Assembly: GCF_004136015.1 (NCBI RefSeq)
Contig: NZ_CP024866.1
Location: 3,239,650-3,303,649 of the forward strand
From: Pseudomonas sp. ACM7
GTDB lineage: Bacteria; Pseudomonadota; Gammaproteobacteria; Pseudomonadales; Pseudomonadaceae
DNA: 64,000 nucleotides
Direction of reading: 5' to 3'
The stretch's first letter is position 1; each line of letters starts with the position of its first letter. The notes beneath the pieces are model-generated. The model was given only the letters and a program-made list of their open reading frames with translations. It was not told the DNA's origin and did not search any database. This document shows, in pieces, positions 56,050 to 63,620 of this stretch. Both the position numbers and the translations under genes were made by a program.

Positions 56050-56112
56050 CGAATGCCCGCTTTTGGCCGATTTCTGCCCGTCACCATGGACTGCAATCGG
56101 CCGAAAGCTACC
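56050..56112. repeat. Dispersed stem-loop repeat, copy A
   Basis: cccgcttttggccgatttct and the near-complementary gcaatcggccgaaagct about 35 nt later form an imperfect stem. A related copy in opposite orientation lies at 62085-62150. The region between 56033 and 56195 holds no gene. Confidence 0.55.
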
Positions 56113-56195
56113 TACAACGGGAGCAGAAAGCAGCCAGTAACGGATACCGGTTTTTCATGATGTTCAGCGAATAAACATCCATTGAGCGTTCGTGT

Positions 56196-56552
56196 TCAAA
56201 GCCTGCGAGCAATTTCCTCCCACATGTAGTCGTATTCGTATTGCAGCCATCGGACCAGCACCTTATCAAACTGCCTGCGTAGCCAATTACGCTTCCGCGC
56301 CGCCAGCCTTTCCTCGATCGTCGCTCTGAGCCAGTCGGGGTCAAAGCCTGTCCAGACAGAGGGCAAGACTGCTGCAAGGTTGGAGAAGCAAACGGGCGCC
56401 ACTTCTGAATAAAAGATTTCGTAGAGTACGTCAGGATCGGCGCCTTTGACCTGGCGCGCGATGTAGTCGTAATCGGTCGGAAAATAGTTGAATGGCTCGG
56501 ACAGTGCGGCTCTGACGTCTGTCAGTTGTGGTTCGGTCAGAAAATGTCCCAA
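56196..56552 (-). CDS. Small acidic protein at the end of the PAAR-effector cassette (DUF7079-like)
   Basis: A 118-residue soluble protein rich in aromatic and acidic residues (FPTDYDYIARQVKGADPDVLYEIFYSEVAPVCF, ending QYEYDYMWEEIARRL). The family resemblance to DUF7079 is from memory and weak. It overlaps the preceding gene by 16 bp. Position at the end of a type VI effector cassette makes an immunity role plausible but unproven. Confidence 0.55.
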   Translation of the reverse strand: MGHFLTEPQLTDVRAALSEPFNYFPTDYDYIARQVKGADPDVLYEIFYSEVAPVCFSNLAAVLPSVWTGFDPDWLRATIEERLAARKRNWLRRQFDKVLVRWLQYEYDYMWEEIARRL

Positions 56553-56968
56553 TGCGAAAATTCCTCCAGTTCCTCATCCAGCGACTCCGCGACCACTCCG
56601 CCCGCGACGCCACCGACGACCGATCCCACCAAGACCACCGCAATTGCGCAGATCGGGGCTCCTGGGCCACACAGCGCACTGACGCCCAACCCAGCTAGTA
56701 CGCCGCCTAACGCACCGCCAACGACGATGATGCCTTGCCGGGCCGTTTCTTTGGGCTTGTTTTCCGCGTTCAGGATTTGATATGTCGCCAGGGCTGCGGT
56801 AACGAGAACGCCGAGTTTGCCCATGATCATCATTTTTTTAGTGCCTAGCGTGAACTTGGCATCGTCCCGGCCGGCGGCTTCCAAAATGGTGTAATGAACC
56901 TTCTTCTGCTCTGCGGCTGAAAGGCTTTCGTAGCTCTTTTTGAAGAGATCGTTAGAGTAACGATCCAT
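56537..56968 (-). CDS. Small glycine-zipper membrane protein in the PAAR-effector cassette
   Basis: A 143-residue protein with a hydrophobic helix (MIMGKLGVLVTAALATYQIL) and a long glycine-rich hairpin (IIVVGGALGGVLAGLGVSALCGPGAPICAIAVVLVGSVVGGVAGGVVAESL) of G-x-x-x-G type. The C-terminal tail is acidic. It could be a second immunity protein or a membrane-inserting effector domain. It overlaps the next gene by 16 bp and stands 121 bp after the exported protein gene. Confidence 0.6.
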   Translation of the reverse strand: MDRYSNDLFKKSYESLSAAEQKKVHYTILEAAGRDDAKFTLGTKKMMIMGKLGVLVTAALATYQILNAENKPKETARQGIIVVGGALGGVLAGLGVSALCGPGAPICAIAVVLVGSVVGGVAGGVVAESLDEELEEFSHWDIF

Positions 56969-57038
56969 AAGCCATTTTAGTGTTCAGTCATGACACTCCC
57001 GTAGAGATAGAGCACCGTGCAATGCTAAGCAGGAAAAA

Positions 57039-57073
57039 GGGGACTTATTTATTTGAAAAATAAATGCGTCCCC
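57039..57073. repeat. ggggac/gtcccc inverted repeat
   Basis: ggggac (57039-57044) and gtcccc (57068-57073) flank an A/T-rich nearly complementary interior (ttatttattt / aaataaat). A related sequence, aaggggacaggcg...gcatcaccttttt, lies at 58920-58965. It sits between two genes of the effector cassette. Confidence 0.6.
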
Positions 57074-57089
57074 ATTTACAAGCTCGTTA

Positions 57090-57503
57090 CTAACCCGCGT
57101 CACCACTGTTTGGTTCTGGAAGCGCATCCGGACACTCATCGGCCCATCGCGTAACCGTCATGTCTTTGAGTCGCTCACCAATGGTGTCGACGCGCAAGCA
57201 GGCACCTTTCTTTGAATAGAACAGGATGCAGCGCGAGCTATCAAAAGAGCAGGTATCGAGTTCCAGGAAATTGCGTGCAGCCAGCTCGCGCTCGACACCA
57301 CTGTATTCATAGCCATCGCTGGTGTGCATCCGGGTTGGCTTCCATCCTTGTTTGATCAACTTGGACCTGGCCGACACCAAGGGCTCATCGACGGCGATGC
57401 CTGCTGGCCCGTGCTTGTCGTTTGTCGCTTGCGAGCCGCCGGCAAACGCAAAGCTTGTACCCGTGCAATAAATTGCGAGCAGCAGGAGGATCGGTGTCTT
57501 CAT
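57090..57503 (-). CDS. Exported protein, probable periplasmic immunity protein to the muramidase
   Basis: A 137-residue protein with signal peptide MKTPILLLLAIYCTGTSFAFA-G and four Cys in the mature part (CSFDSSRC, GACLRV, ADEC) that could form disulfides. It overlaps the effector by 4 bp. An effector that attacks peptidoglycan in the periplasm needs a periplasmic inhibitor, and this gene has the right place and export signal. No family was recognised. Confidence 0.7.
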   Translation of the reverse strand: MKTPILLLLAIYCTGTSFAFAGGSQATNDKHGPAGIAVDEPLVSARSKLIKQGWKPTRMHTSDGYEYSGVERELAARNFLELDTCSFDSSRCILFYSKKGACLRVDTIGERLKDMTVTRWADECPDALPEPNSGDAG

Positions 57504-58105
57504 TTAGCAGTTCCTCCAGCTGATTTGTAGCTCGCCAAAAACTTTGGATACTCGGCGTACGGTTGAGGTGGATAGTGGTTCTTCTTGCCAGGCCCTTCCG
57601 GGAGTGCCGCCCACCTAGTAGCCGCCTTCGGCATTGCGCCCGGAATGTCTCCAGCCTTGATCTTGTCGATTACACCAAGGGTGCGCAGAATGTCGACCGT
57701 GATGAGGTCTTGCGTATGGGGCGAAAAGTCCGTCAGGCCCATCTTTTCGCCATACTCACGCCATGTGGCAATGTTGATTTGATACAAGCCCGATGCCGTA
57801 GTTTTTCCGCCGTAGCCGGCGCCCGGATGGGTAGACTCATCAGTGAAAGTCCATTTTCCGGTTTTAAAACCCTCGGCCCAGCCATGACCGTATTTCGCGT
57901 GATAGTCACCGCCTTCGGCTTCGCCAATGGCGAACAAAAATGCCTTGACGTTTTTGTCCTTCAAATACTCTTCGTTCTCGGCCCGTCTTTTCTGTTTTTT
58001 TGCGTCTAGCTCTACAGTTTTCGGGGTGTTGTCTTTGACGGGCGTCACCGCTCTGGTGGCGACGGGAGACATCTTCCTGCCATTCCTGCTAACGACTTCA
58101 GCCAT
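57500..58105 (-). CDS. Muramidase-type type VI secretion effector (lambda endolysin-like fold)
   Basis: A 201-residue protein with a basic N-terminal tail of about 50 residues and then a lysozyme-like domain: NVKAFLFAIGEAEGGDYHAKYG, ASGLYQINIATWREYGEKMGLTDFSPHTQDLITVDIL. The arrangement resembles phage lambda endolysin and related GH104 glycosidases; Glu64 in AEGG aligns with their catalytic Glu. It would cleave peptidoglycan glycan strands. It has no signal peptide and follows a PAAR gene by 3 bp, so delivery by the type VI spike is likely. Confidence 0.8.
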   Translation of the reverse strand: MAEVVSRNGRKMSPVATRAVTPVKDNTPKTVELDAKKQKRRAENEEYLKDKNVKAFLFAIGEAEGGDYHAKYGHGWAEGFKTGKWTFTDESTHPGAGYGGKTTASGLYQINIATWREYGEKMGLTDFSPHTQDLITVDILRTLGVIDKIKAGDIPGAMPKAATRWAALPEGPGKKNHYPPQPYAEYPKFLASYKSAGGTAK

Positions 58106-58108
58106 GCC

Positions 58109-58606
58109 TTAGTCCTCCAGAAACAGTTGGATTGTTTCAGGCAGGTGCGAACTCACTACATGCGTGTACCCCATAGCATCACTAACGCCGTGTTCCAAGC
58201 TGCCGTCAGCGCGTTTAATGGCGTATTCAAAATTGGCTAAAGGTTCGCCCGACTCTTGGTCAACCAATTTGAATTTGTCGCTGAAGTGCACTGGCATCGG
58301 CATCAGGCCGCTGAAGGGCGCTGATACAACGGTGTCGCCAATAATGACCGTGCCGGAGCCACCCACAACTACGTTGCCGTGGCCACCGGTACTGCCTTGA
58401 GTAGCGGCATTCAGTCCATTGATAAAAACCGTCGAGCTGACCGCTCCAGTGATCGGGCTACCGCATGCGGATTTATCGGTCATCCGAGCGGCGGGAAGAC
58501 CGTCGAAATTGACATTGGGTGAGCCGCTGACAATAGGATTTGTGCCATGCCCCGGGAGCGGGCAACTGGTGGGATCTGTGACTCGGGCCGCAGGTTTTCC
58601 ACTCAT
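58109..58606 (-). CDS. PAAR-domain type VI spike tip protein with C-terminal extension
   Basis: A 165-residue protein. Residues 1-95 are a PAAR domain (AARVTDPTSCPLPGHGTNPIVSGSPNVNFDGLPAARMTDKSACG) that sharpens the VgrG spike and binds zinc through His and Cys. The last 55 residues (FKLVDQESGEPLANFEYAIKRADGSLEHGVSDAMGYTHVV) look like the small beta domain attached to many PAAR and VgrG proteins as a cargo adaptor. No vgrG, hcp or core type VI genes are here, so this is an orphan cargo module. Confidence 0.88.
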   Translation of the reverse strand: MSGKPAARVTDPTSCPLPGHGTNPIVSGSPNVNFDGLPAARMTDKSACGSPITGAVSSTVFINGLNAATQGSTGGHGNVVVGGSGTVIIGDTVVSAPFSGLMPMPVHFSDKFKLVDQESGEPLANFEYAIKRADGSLEHGVSDAMGYTHVVSSHLPETIQLFLED

Positions 58607-59179
58607 GGGAAGCTCCTTTTCAAAGATTCAGTTGTCCTTGGCCTGATTGGAATTGAAATCGAAATTCCGGCCACTGAGAGAGTACGTAGATCAAGCGTGT
58701 GGGTGAGATAGAAAGTGCGCCCTGGGGGAGGAACGCAAAAAAATCTACCGCCCATTTACATTTGCGTCGCACAGAATGCCTGAGGCAAAAGTTGCGTTCA
58801 ACATTTCTTACAATTCTTTGATTGACTGTTGTGGAGTTGCCTTCGATCGAGTACTCGTAATGCCTGCGCGTCCGGATAGGGGTGAAGTTTCCTGTGCATA
58901 GCAAGCTCATTTGGACAAAAAAGGGGACAGGCGTATTTTCCGAAAAAAATGCATCACCTTTTTTGCGCTTGCTTTAAGCCGTCTCCACCTGATCTGTCGA
59001 CTGACCGCTAACGACCCATAGCTGCCCTCCGTGATGGTTATCTATCGACCCAAAGGAGCATTTTATCGAGCAGGAAGAATCGCGCGCTGAAAGATCAAAT
59101 CGCAAACCGAACAGACGATTGTGCCTCCGACTGCAGCCAAGGTTTGCAAACCGTGCAAAATTTCTTAACTCAATAGATT
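58607..59179. other. Gene-poor stretch between the PAAR gene and the DUF262 gene
   Basis: A short open frame at 58620-58910 on the minus strand has no ribosome-binding site and no recognised motif, so it is not called. Degenerate repeats lie at 58920-58965 (ggggac type) and around 58995-59030 (contains cgacccatagctgcc). No terminator was identified. Confidence 0.5.
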
Positions 59180-60910
59180 ATGGGCACTACGCCACTATCA
59201 ATAAGGAAATGCTCCGTGGAAGCTTCGACGACCATCCGTAATATGATGGCCAACAACCGAATCGTGGTGCCTGCCTATCAACGCGCCTATGCCTGGGAAA
59301 CGCCTACCGAGGGCTCAAACCGGACCACGCAGACGGATGTGTTCCTCTACGACCTTGAGTCATACCGCCGCAGCAAGACCCGAAGTCCATATTACTTCGG
59401 CCACTTCCTGTTTGAGGAGGCGCAAGGGGAGTTTAGGGTGATTGACGGTCAGCAACGTCTAACGACGATTAGTCTCTTCTTAGCGGCACTATTCGCATGC
59501 CTGCAGGGCAAGCGAGCGCTTACCGAAGATGAGCAGGACTGCTACAAGGACCTAGTCAAGCGGGAAAGCCAGATCCGCTTCAAGACAGTCGACTATGACA
59601 ACCAAGTATTTGTCGATTATGTGATCAACCAATCTAGGAAAGACGTCCCTACTGTAAAGACGACTTCAGCCAAGCGGCTCATTATGGCCTTCGATTACTT
59701 CAAGATGATGCTAAGCAGCCAATCTGAGGAGTATATGACAGACATGCTGAGAATCGTGTCCCAGGCCTCGTGCAGCACGCACCCTGTTCGGGATGAAGCT
59801 GAAGCAATTCAGATGTTCATTTTCCAGAATAACCGAGGTAAGCGACCATCCAACCTAGAAGTGGTGAAAGCGCAGTTCATGTACGCCATACATCTGCACG
59901 GAGAGGATCAACAGCAAAAAGACAGTCTTATCGATGAGATAAAAAATCGTTTCGAAACTATTTACAAGTCGATATCGGCGATTGAGTACCGAATCAATGA
60001 AGATGATGTGTTGCAGATTACCCTTCGCGTTTACTTTAACTCCCTTTGGGAGAGCGGTGCATTGGACAGAGTCGAGAAAATGCTGGCCGGGCAGTCGCCA
60101 CTTGAATTCGTACAGGTATTTACCGATTCCCTAGCAATCAGTTTTGAGCATTTATCTGTTTTCTTTGGTGAGGACGAACGGAGCAATTTCCCGATCCACT
60201 CATTAGTGACCTTGGGCGGGATCGCGATCGTACTGCCGTTCATTCTCAAAGCCTATCGGTTCGGCCTTAGCCTTTCTGACAAGAACAGACTCTGCGTTGC
60301 TTTTGAGAGCCTTATCATCCGTCATCGCCTGATTGGCACGCGTGCGGACATTACTTCTCGCATAAATGATGTTTACGAGGCATTTTCCACGGAGCAGTCG
60401 TCGATAGACCCGATCCTTAATCAGATCGAGCGGCTTAAGACTGCGAGTGATTGGTGGTGGGCCTATTGGAACAACGATAAATTGCTTGTTGTCTTGGACG
60501 GTGAAATCAACCACAAAACCGCCAAGCATCTGTTGTGGAAATATGAAGTACACCTCGAAGGAGATGGTCACCGTGGCTACGCACAACGGCGCTACAGTGA
60601 CATTTACCGACCCGAGTTGGAGCACATTGCTCCCACTACCGAACCATCGGTCCACCCCCACGGCTATGACACCTACAACGAGACCTTCAGAGAGGAATAC
60701 CTAAACTGTCTCGGCAACTATCTACTGCTTTCCAAATCCCATAACTGTGCGGTGGGCAACATCCCGTTCAAGCAGAAACTGGAAACCTATACTCACAACT
60801 TCCAACAGAGAGAGATCACGAGCTTCGTGAGCAATGGCCGGGTCTGGGGTCAGGATGCAATCCAGGAGCGGCATGACAAAATCGTCGCTGCCCTAATGAC
60901 TATGCTTTGA
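59180..60910 (+). CDS. DUF262/DUF1524 protein, GmrSD-like type IV restriction enzyme candidate
   Basis: A 576-residue protein. The N-terminal DUF262 (ParB/Srx-like) domain shows VVPAYQRAYAWE and FRVIDGQQRLTTISLFLAALF near residue 88, where the D-G-Q-Q-R motif binds nucleotide. The C-terminal DUF1524 domain shows ELEHIAPTT near 482 and NCLGNYLLLSKSHNCAVGNIPFKQKLETY, the His-Me/HNH nuclease. GmrSD proteins cut glucosylated hydroxymethylcytosine phage DNA. The Shine-Dalgarno is poor, so the start is less certain than the frame. It stands alone, flanked by repeats. Confidence 0.82.
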   Translation: MGTTPLSIRKCSVEASTTIRNMMANNRIVVPAYQRAYAWETPTEGSNRTTQTDVFLYDLESYRRSKTRSPYYFGHFLFEEAQGEFRVIDGQQRLTTISLFLAALFACLQGKRALTEDEQDCYKDLVKRESQIRFKTVDYDNQVFVDYVINQSRKDVPTVKTTSAKRLIMAFDYFKMMLSSQSEEYMTDMLRIVSQASCSTHPVRDEAEAIQMFIFQNNRGKRPSNLEVVKAQFMYAIHLHGEDQQQKDSLIDEIKNRFETIYKSISAIEYRINEDDVLQITLRVYFNSLWESGALDRVEKMLAGQSPLEFVQVFTDSLAISFEHLSVFFGEDERSNFPIHSLVTLGGIAIVLPFILKAYRFGLSLSDKNRLCVAFESLIIRHRLIGTRADITSRINDVYEAFSTEQSSIDPILNQIERLKTASDWWWAYWNNDKLLVVLDGEINHKTAKHLLWKYEVHLEGDGHRGYAQRRYSDIYRPELEHIAPTTEPSVHPHGYDTYNETFREEYLNCLGNYLLLSKSHNCAVGNIPFKQKLETYTHNFQQREITSFVSNGRVWGQDAIQERHDKIVAALMTML

Positions 60911-60940
60911 CTGAACCGACTCGGCTTTTGAAGACATTTC

Positions 60941-61010
60941 AAATGACTGCTTTTTGGTCGACTGCCTCAGGCCACCACAGGCTATAGTCGACCCATAGCC
61001 GCCGGTAGCA
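60941..61010. repeat. Degenerate dispersed repeat containing cgacccatagccgcc
   Basis: gactgctttttggtcgactg at 60945 and agtcgacccatagccgcc at 60987 resemble pieces at 53140-53155 and 59006-59025. It fills most of the gap between the DUF262 gene and the TOPRIM gene. Confidence 0.45.
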
Positions 61011-61077
61011 ATAGCAGAAATTGACCAAAGCTGGAATTCCATATCGCGATTCACTTGATTTTTGAAATAATCGGCTA

Positions 61078-61803
61078 TTACCGACTATTCAAAAAAGACA
61101 GATCAACATCATTTGGGCTTTTTACTGGGTGTTGCTCTCGTAGTTTTAATGCTAGTTCAGCTAGCTTTTTAAATGTATCTGGTATTGGGTTGCATGATTC
61201 GGCCATATGTTCAGCTAGTCTCACTTTGTTTATTGAGCCGGCCTTCATGTTTATGCTGCTCACAAAACTTGCCAGCTGGGCAAACCATGGTTTTTTTGCA
61301 TCAAATATGGCGGAAAAATCTGACTTTATGTTTTCATTGGAGTTTAAAATTACGTCGCATTTAAAGCTGGACTCTATGAACAGTTCTGGAGGAAATGCTT
61401 CTTCGAGTGACCCGCCATCACTTCCGTCTGGATACTTTACAACTGGGGTTTGAGGAATCTTAAATGCAGTGATTAATTCATCGTCAATGTGTTGGGCTTC
61501 TCTTTTTCCTGGCCGGTCATCGTCATAAGTCATGATTATTGGTCTGTCGTGACTCAATGTTTTTCTCAAAAGTCGGATTGAGTTTCTAAGATTTCCGATG
61601 CCATTGTAGTTTGCGATAACGATTCCATGTGTTTTAAAGTCTAGCCCACAGTCCTCAAGGAGCATTTGAAAAATAGCTTCTTCGGACTCGCCTTCAACAA
61701 AAATATAAATGCATTGAGCCCCAGCAGCTTTTTTCATGATTTCCTCTGCGCAAAGAGAGTCAAGCATTTCGTCGTAAATAATATCTTCCATTGTTGTAGC
61801 CAT
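61078..61803 (-). CDS. Orphan TOPRIM-domain protein
   Basis: A 241-residue protein with an N-terminal TOPRIM fold: YIFVEGESEEAIFQMLLEDCG gives the catalytic Glu (E37), and IIMTYDDDRPGKR gives the D-x-D pair (D94, D96). IVIANYNGIGNLRNSIRLL is the intervening strand-helix. OLD-family nucleases carry this kind of TOPRIM, but there it is fused to an ATPase that is absent here. AAGGA precedes the ATG. The gene is visibly richer in A and T than its neighbours, a sign of separate origin. A defence role is suggested by context only. Confidence 0.72.
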   Translation of the reverse strand: MATTMEDIIYDEMLDSLCAEEIMKKAAGAQCIYIFVEGESEEAIFQMLLEDCGLDFKTHGIVIANYNGIGNLRNSIRLLRKTLSHDRPIIMTYDDDRPGKREAQHIDDELITAFKIPQTPVVKYPDGSDGGSLEEAFPPELFIESSFKCDVILNSNENIKSDFSAIFDAKKPWFAQLASFVSSINMKAGSINKVRLAEHMAESCNPIPDTFKKLAELALKLREQHPVKSPNDVDLSFLNSR

Positions 61804-62171
61804 TGTGATTTTTCCTTTGGGCGTTAACTCAGGTTCCGTGAAATAAAGATTGGTGCCTCTCGTAACCAGGGTGTGGTTGGAATAGCGCTATTTGTCGATT
61901 CCTTTTCCTATCTCGACAAATCTCTTTAAGTAGGCGTCAATCGGGGCGCCCCTTAGGGTTTGACGCATCAATATACTCTCACCTACTACATTCGCCGTAA
62001 ATAATGAATGCACAAGACCCAGTTAGACACAATATCTTGATGTCGCTGAGTTCCAGCATTTTGTCCGGCCTCGATCATTTCGACCGTCAGCTTCTGGCCG
62101 TTTTCTGCCCATTGCGAGCGGCAGAGAACGGCCAAAAGCGGATGTCCTCACGCGTTCTTGAGTGAGACGCA
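61804..62171. other. Gene-free stretch with an inverted repeat
   Basis: gcgtcaa (61934-61940) and ttgacgc (61960-61966) flank the palindrome ggggcgcccc (61943-61952). From 62085 to 62150 lies copy B of the dispersed stem-loop repeat. No coding sequence is supported. Confidence 0.5.
62085..62150. repeat. Dispersed stem-loop repeat, copy B
   Basis: ttctggccgttttctgcc and ggcagagaacggccaaaag face each other over about 9 nt. The right arm read backwards matches copy A at 56050 (ccgcttttggccg). The two copies bracket the effector, DUF262 and TOPRIM genes in opposite orientation. Confidence 0.6.
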
Positions 62172-62297
62172 ATGCAGGTCAAGGCGCAGGTGGATTCCTG
62201 CGTTGACTGCGGTATCACCGCCGAAACCCAGATGCACGTCGACCGGTTGCTAGCCAAGGCCAGCGCGCAGTTGGGTATCAAGGCTCCGATTGCGTGA
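62172..62297 (+). pseudogene. Possible C-terminal gene fragment (41 codons)
   Basis: The frame reads MQVKAQVDSCVDCGITAETQ and ends LGIKAPIA before a TGA. It has good codon usage for Pseudomonas but no ribosome-binding site and no recognised family. It looks like the tail of a lost gene left between repeats. Confidence 0.3.
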
Positions 62298-62543
62298 CAA
62301 CCCAGTGGCCGGCGAGTGAATCATCACCGTTGGTCTTCCTGCCTTTGAGGGTGCGTGTTCTCCGCCGCCCTGTGCTAAACCTACATGTGTCCCCAAGGCT
62401 GGCCGAGAGGGGGCTCTAGGGATAGTGAAGTTCGACAGTACATCCTGATTGCGTAATGTCAGGTGTGGCACGAGGGTTCACACCGCGCCAGCGCCGTCCA
62501 TTCATCCATCGGAACACTGTCCGAACAGCCCGAGATTCCCTAT

Positions 62544-63398
62544 ATGGACACAGAAGCTTCTTCAAACGTACTCCCTGGCCGATGCCCTATCGAAGCAACA
62601 AGTGACCCGACGGATGAGCCTGAAGACATAGATCAAGGCACCATGAAGCTGATAGTGGGCCTTATTGCAGTGTCTCTGGGAGCAGTGTGTACCCTCTTGG
62701 CAGGCAAATGGCTTGATTCTATCAGTGAAGCATACGTCCAAGGTGGTTGGGCGCGGGACGTATTTGTGGGGTCCCTGTTCTCAATTGCCGCGTTCCTACT
62801 TGCCTATCTTGGCGGTTCGAAGTGCGAGGCCTGGCTGAGCAAGATTGCTGCAATCGCTGCACTCGGGGTTGCGTTGTTCCCATGTAACTGCAAGCTATGC
62901 CCAGCTGTTGACGAAGCCGTGCGCACGGCGGGAGCCGCGTTAGCCAGCTGTGTTGAGCCCCCAACGATGGAACGGGTGCCCGGCGTTCATCTGGCGTCCG
63001 CTACAGTTCTCTTTTTAGTCCTTACCGCGTTTTGCCGCATTTTCTACCTCAGGGCTAAACGAAAATGCGAGCAGTCGCTCACTCAAAAGCCGACTATGGC
63101 CGGCCGACGAATGGTGATCTACTTAATATGCGCTATCGCAATACTCGGGTCGGTTGCCGCGTTAGGAGTTGGGGCGATATCCCACTTAGACGAAAAATAC
63201 CGAGGCTTTGTATTTGCAGGCGAATCGGCCGGTCTGTTCGCATTTGGCATCTCTTGGTTAACCGCCAGCAAGGTTGTACCCTGGCTTGCGGACGATAGAG
63301 AGAGGCTGCACCCCACACTCAGAAGGAAACGGAGGGCCGCCATTGATTCTGGTGCAGGCATTAGTGGGCCTAAGGCAAGGCCTTTGCGACCACAATGA
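62544..63398 (+). CDS. Six-helix membrane protein of unknown function
   Basis: A 284-residue protein if it starts at 62544 (MDTEASSNVL); a later ATG at 62643 begins directly at the first helix. Hydrophobic segments: LIVGLIAVSLGAVCTLLAG, FVGSLFSIAAFLLAYLGG, a third weak one (IAAIAALGVALFP), ATVLFLVLTAFCRIFYL, MVIYLICAIAILGSVAALGVGAI, and FVFAGESAGLFAFGISWLTAS. A Cys-rich loop, PCNCKLCP, follows the third. The C-terminus is basic. No family was recognised and neighbours give no clue. Confidence 0.6.
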   Translation: MDTEASSNVLPGRCPIEATSDPTDEPEDIDQGTMKLIVGLIAVSLGAVCTLLAGKWLDSISEAYVQGGWARDVFVGSLFSIAAFLLAYLGGSKCEAWLSKIAAIAALGVALFPCNCKLCPAVDEAVRTAGAALASCVEPPTMERVPGVHLASATVLFLVLTAFCRIFYLRAKRKCEQSLTQKPTMAGRRMVIYLICAIAILGSVAALGVGAISHLDEKYRGFVFAGESAGLFAFGISWLTASKVVPWLADDRERLHPTLRRKRRAAIDSGAGISGPKARPLRPQ

Positions 63399-63620
63399 AG
63401 GCGGTCGCATTCGATCAGCTCCGGCCCACAATTGTTGCGCTGTGGAAAGTCAGTGTATGACCTGGTCAGGCGATGCGATCGGCTGAGCGACCAACATTAG
63501 GACTCCGCCCTCGCTCGCAAAAAGGTTCAGGCTGACTGCAGTTTGATGGAATCGCTCATGAAAACTGCCCCAGGTACCGAAATTGTAGTTTCACTTAGTG
63601 GTGGTTATTCTCCGTTTTAA

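Noticed and set aside
58620..58910. Minus-strand 96-codon open frame upstream of the PAAR gene
   Set aside because: No ribosome-binding site, no motif and unusual composition. It ends only 13 bp before the PAAR start, where its promoter is expected.
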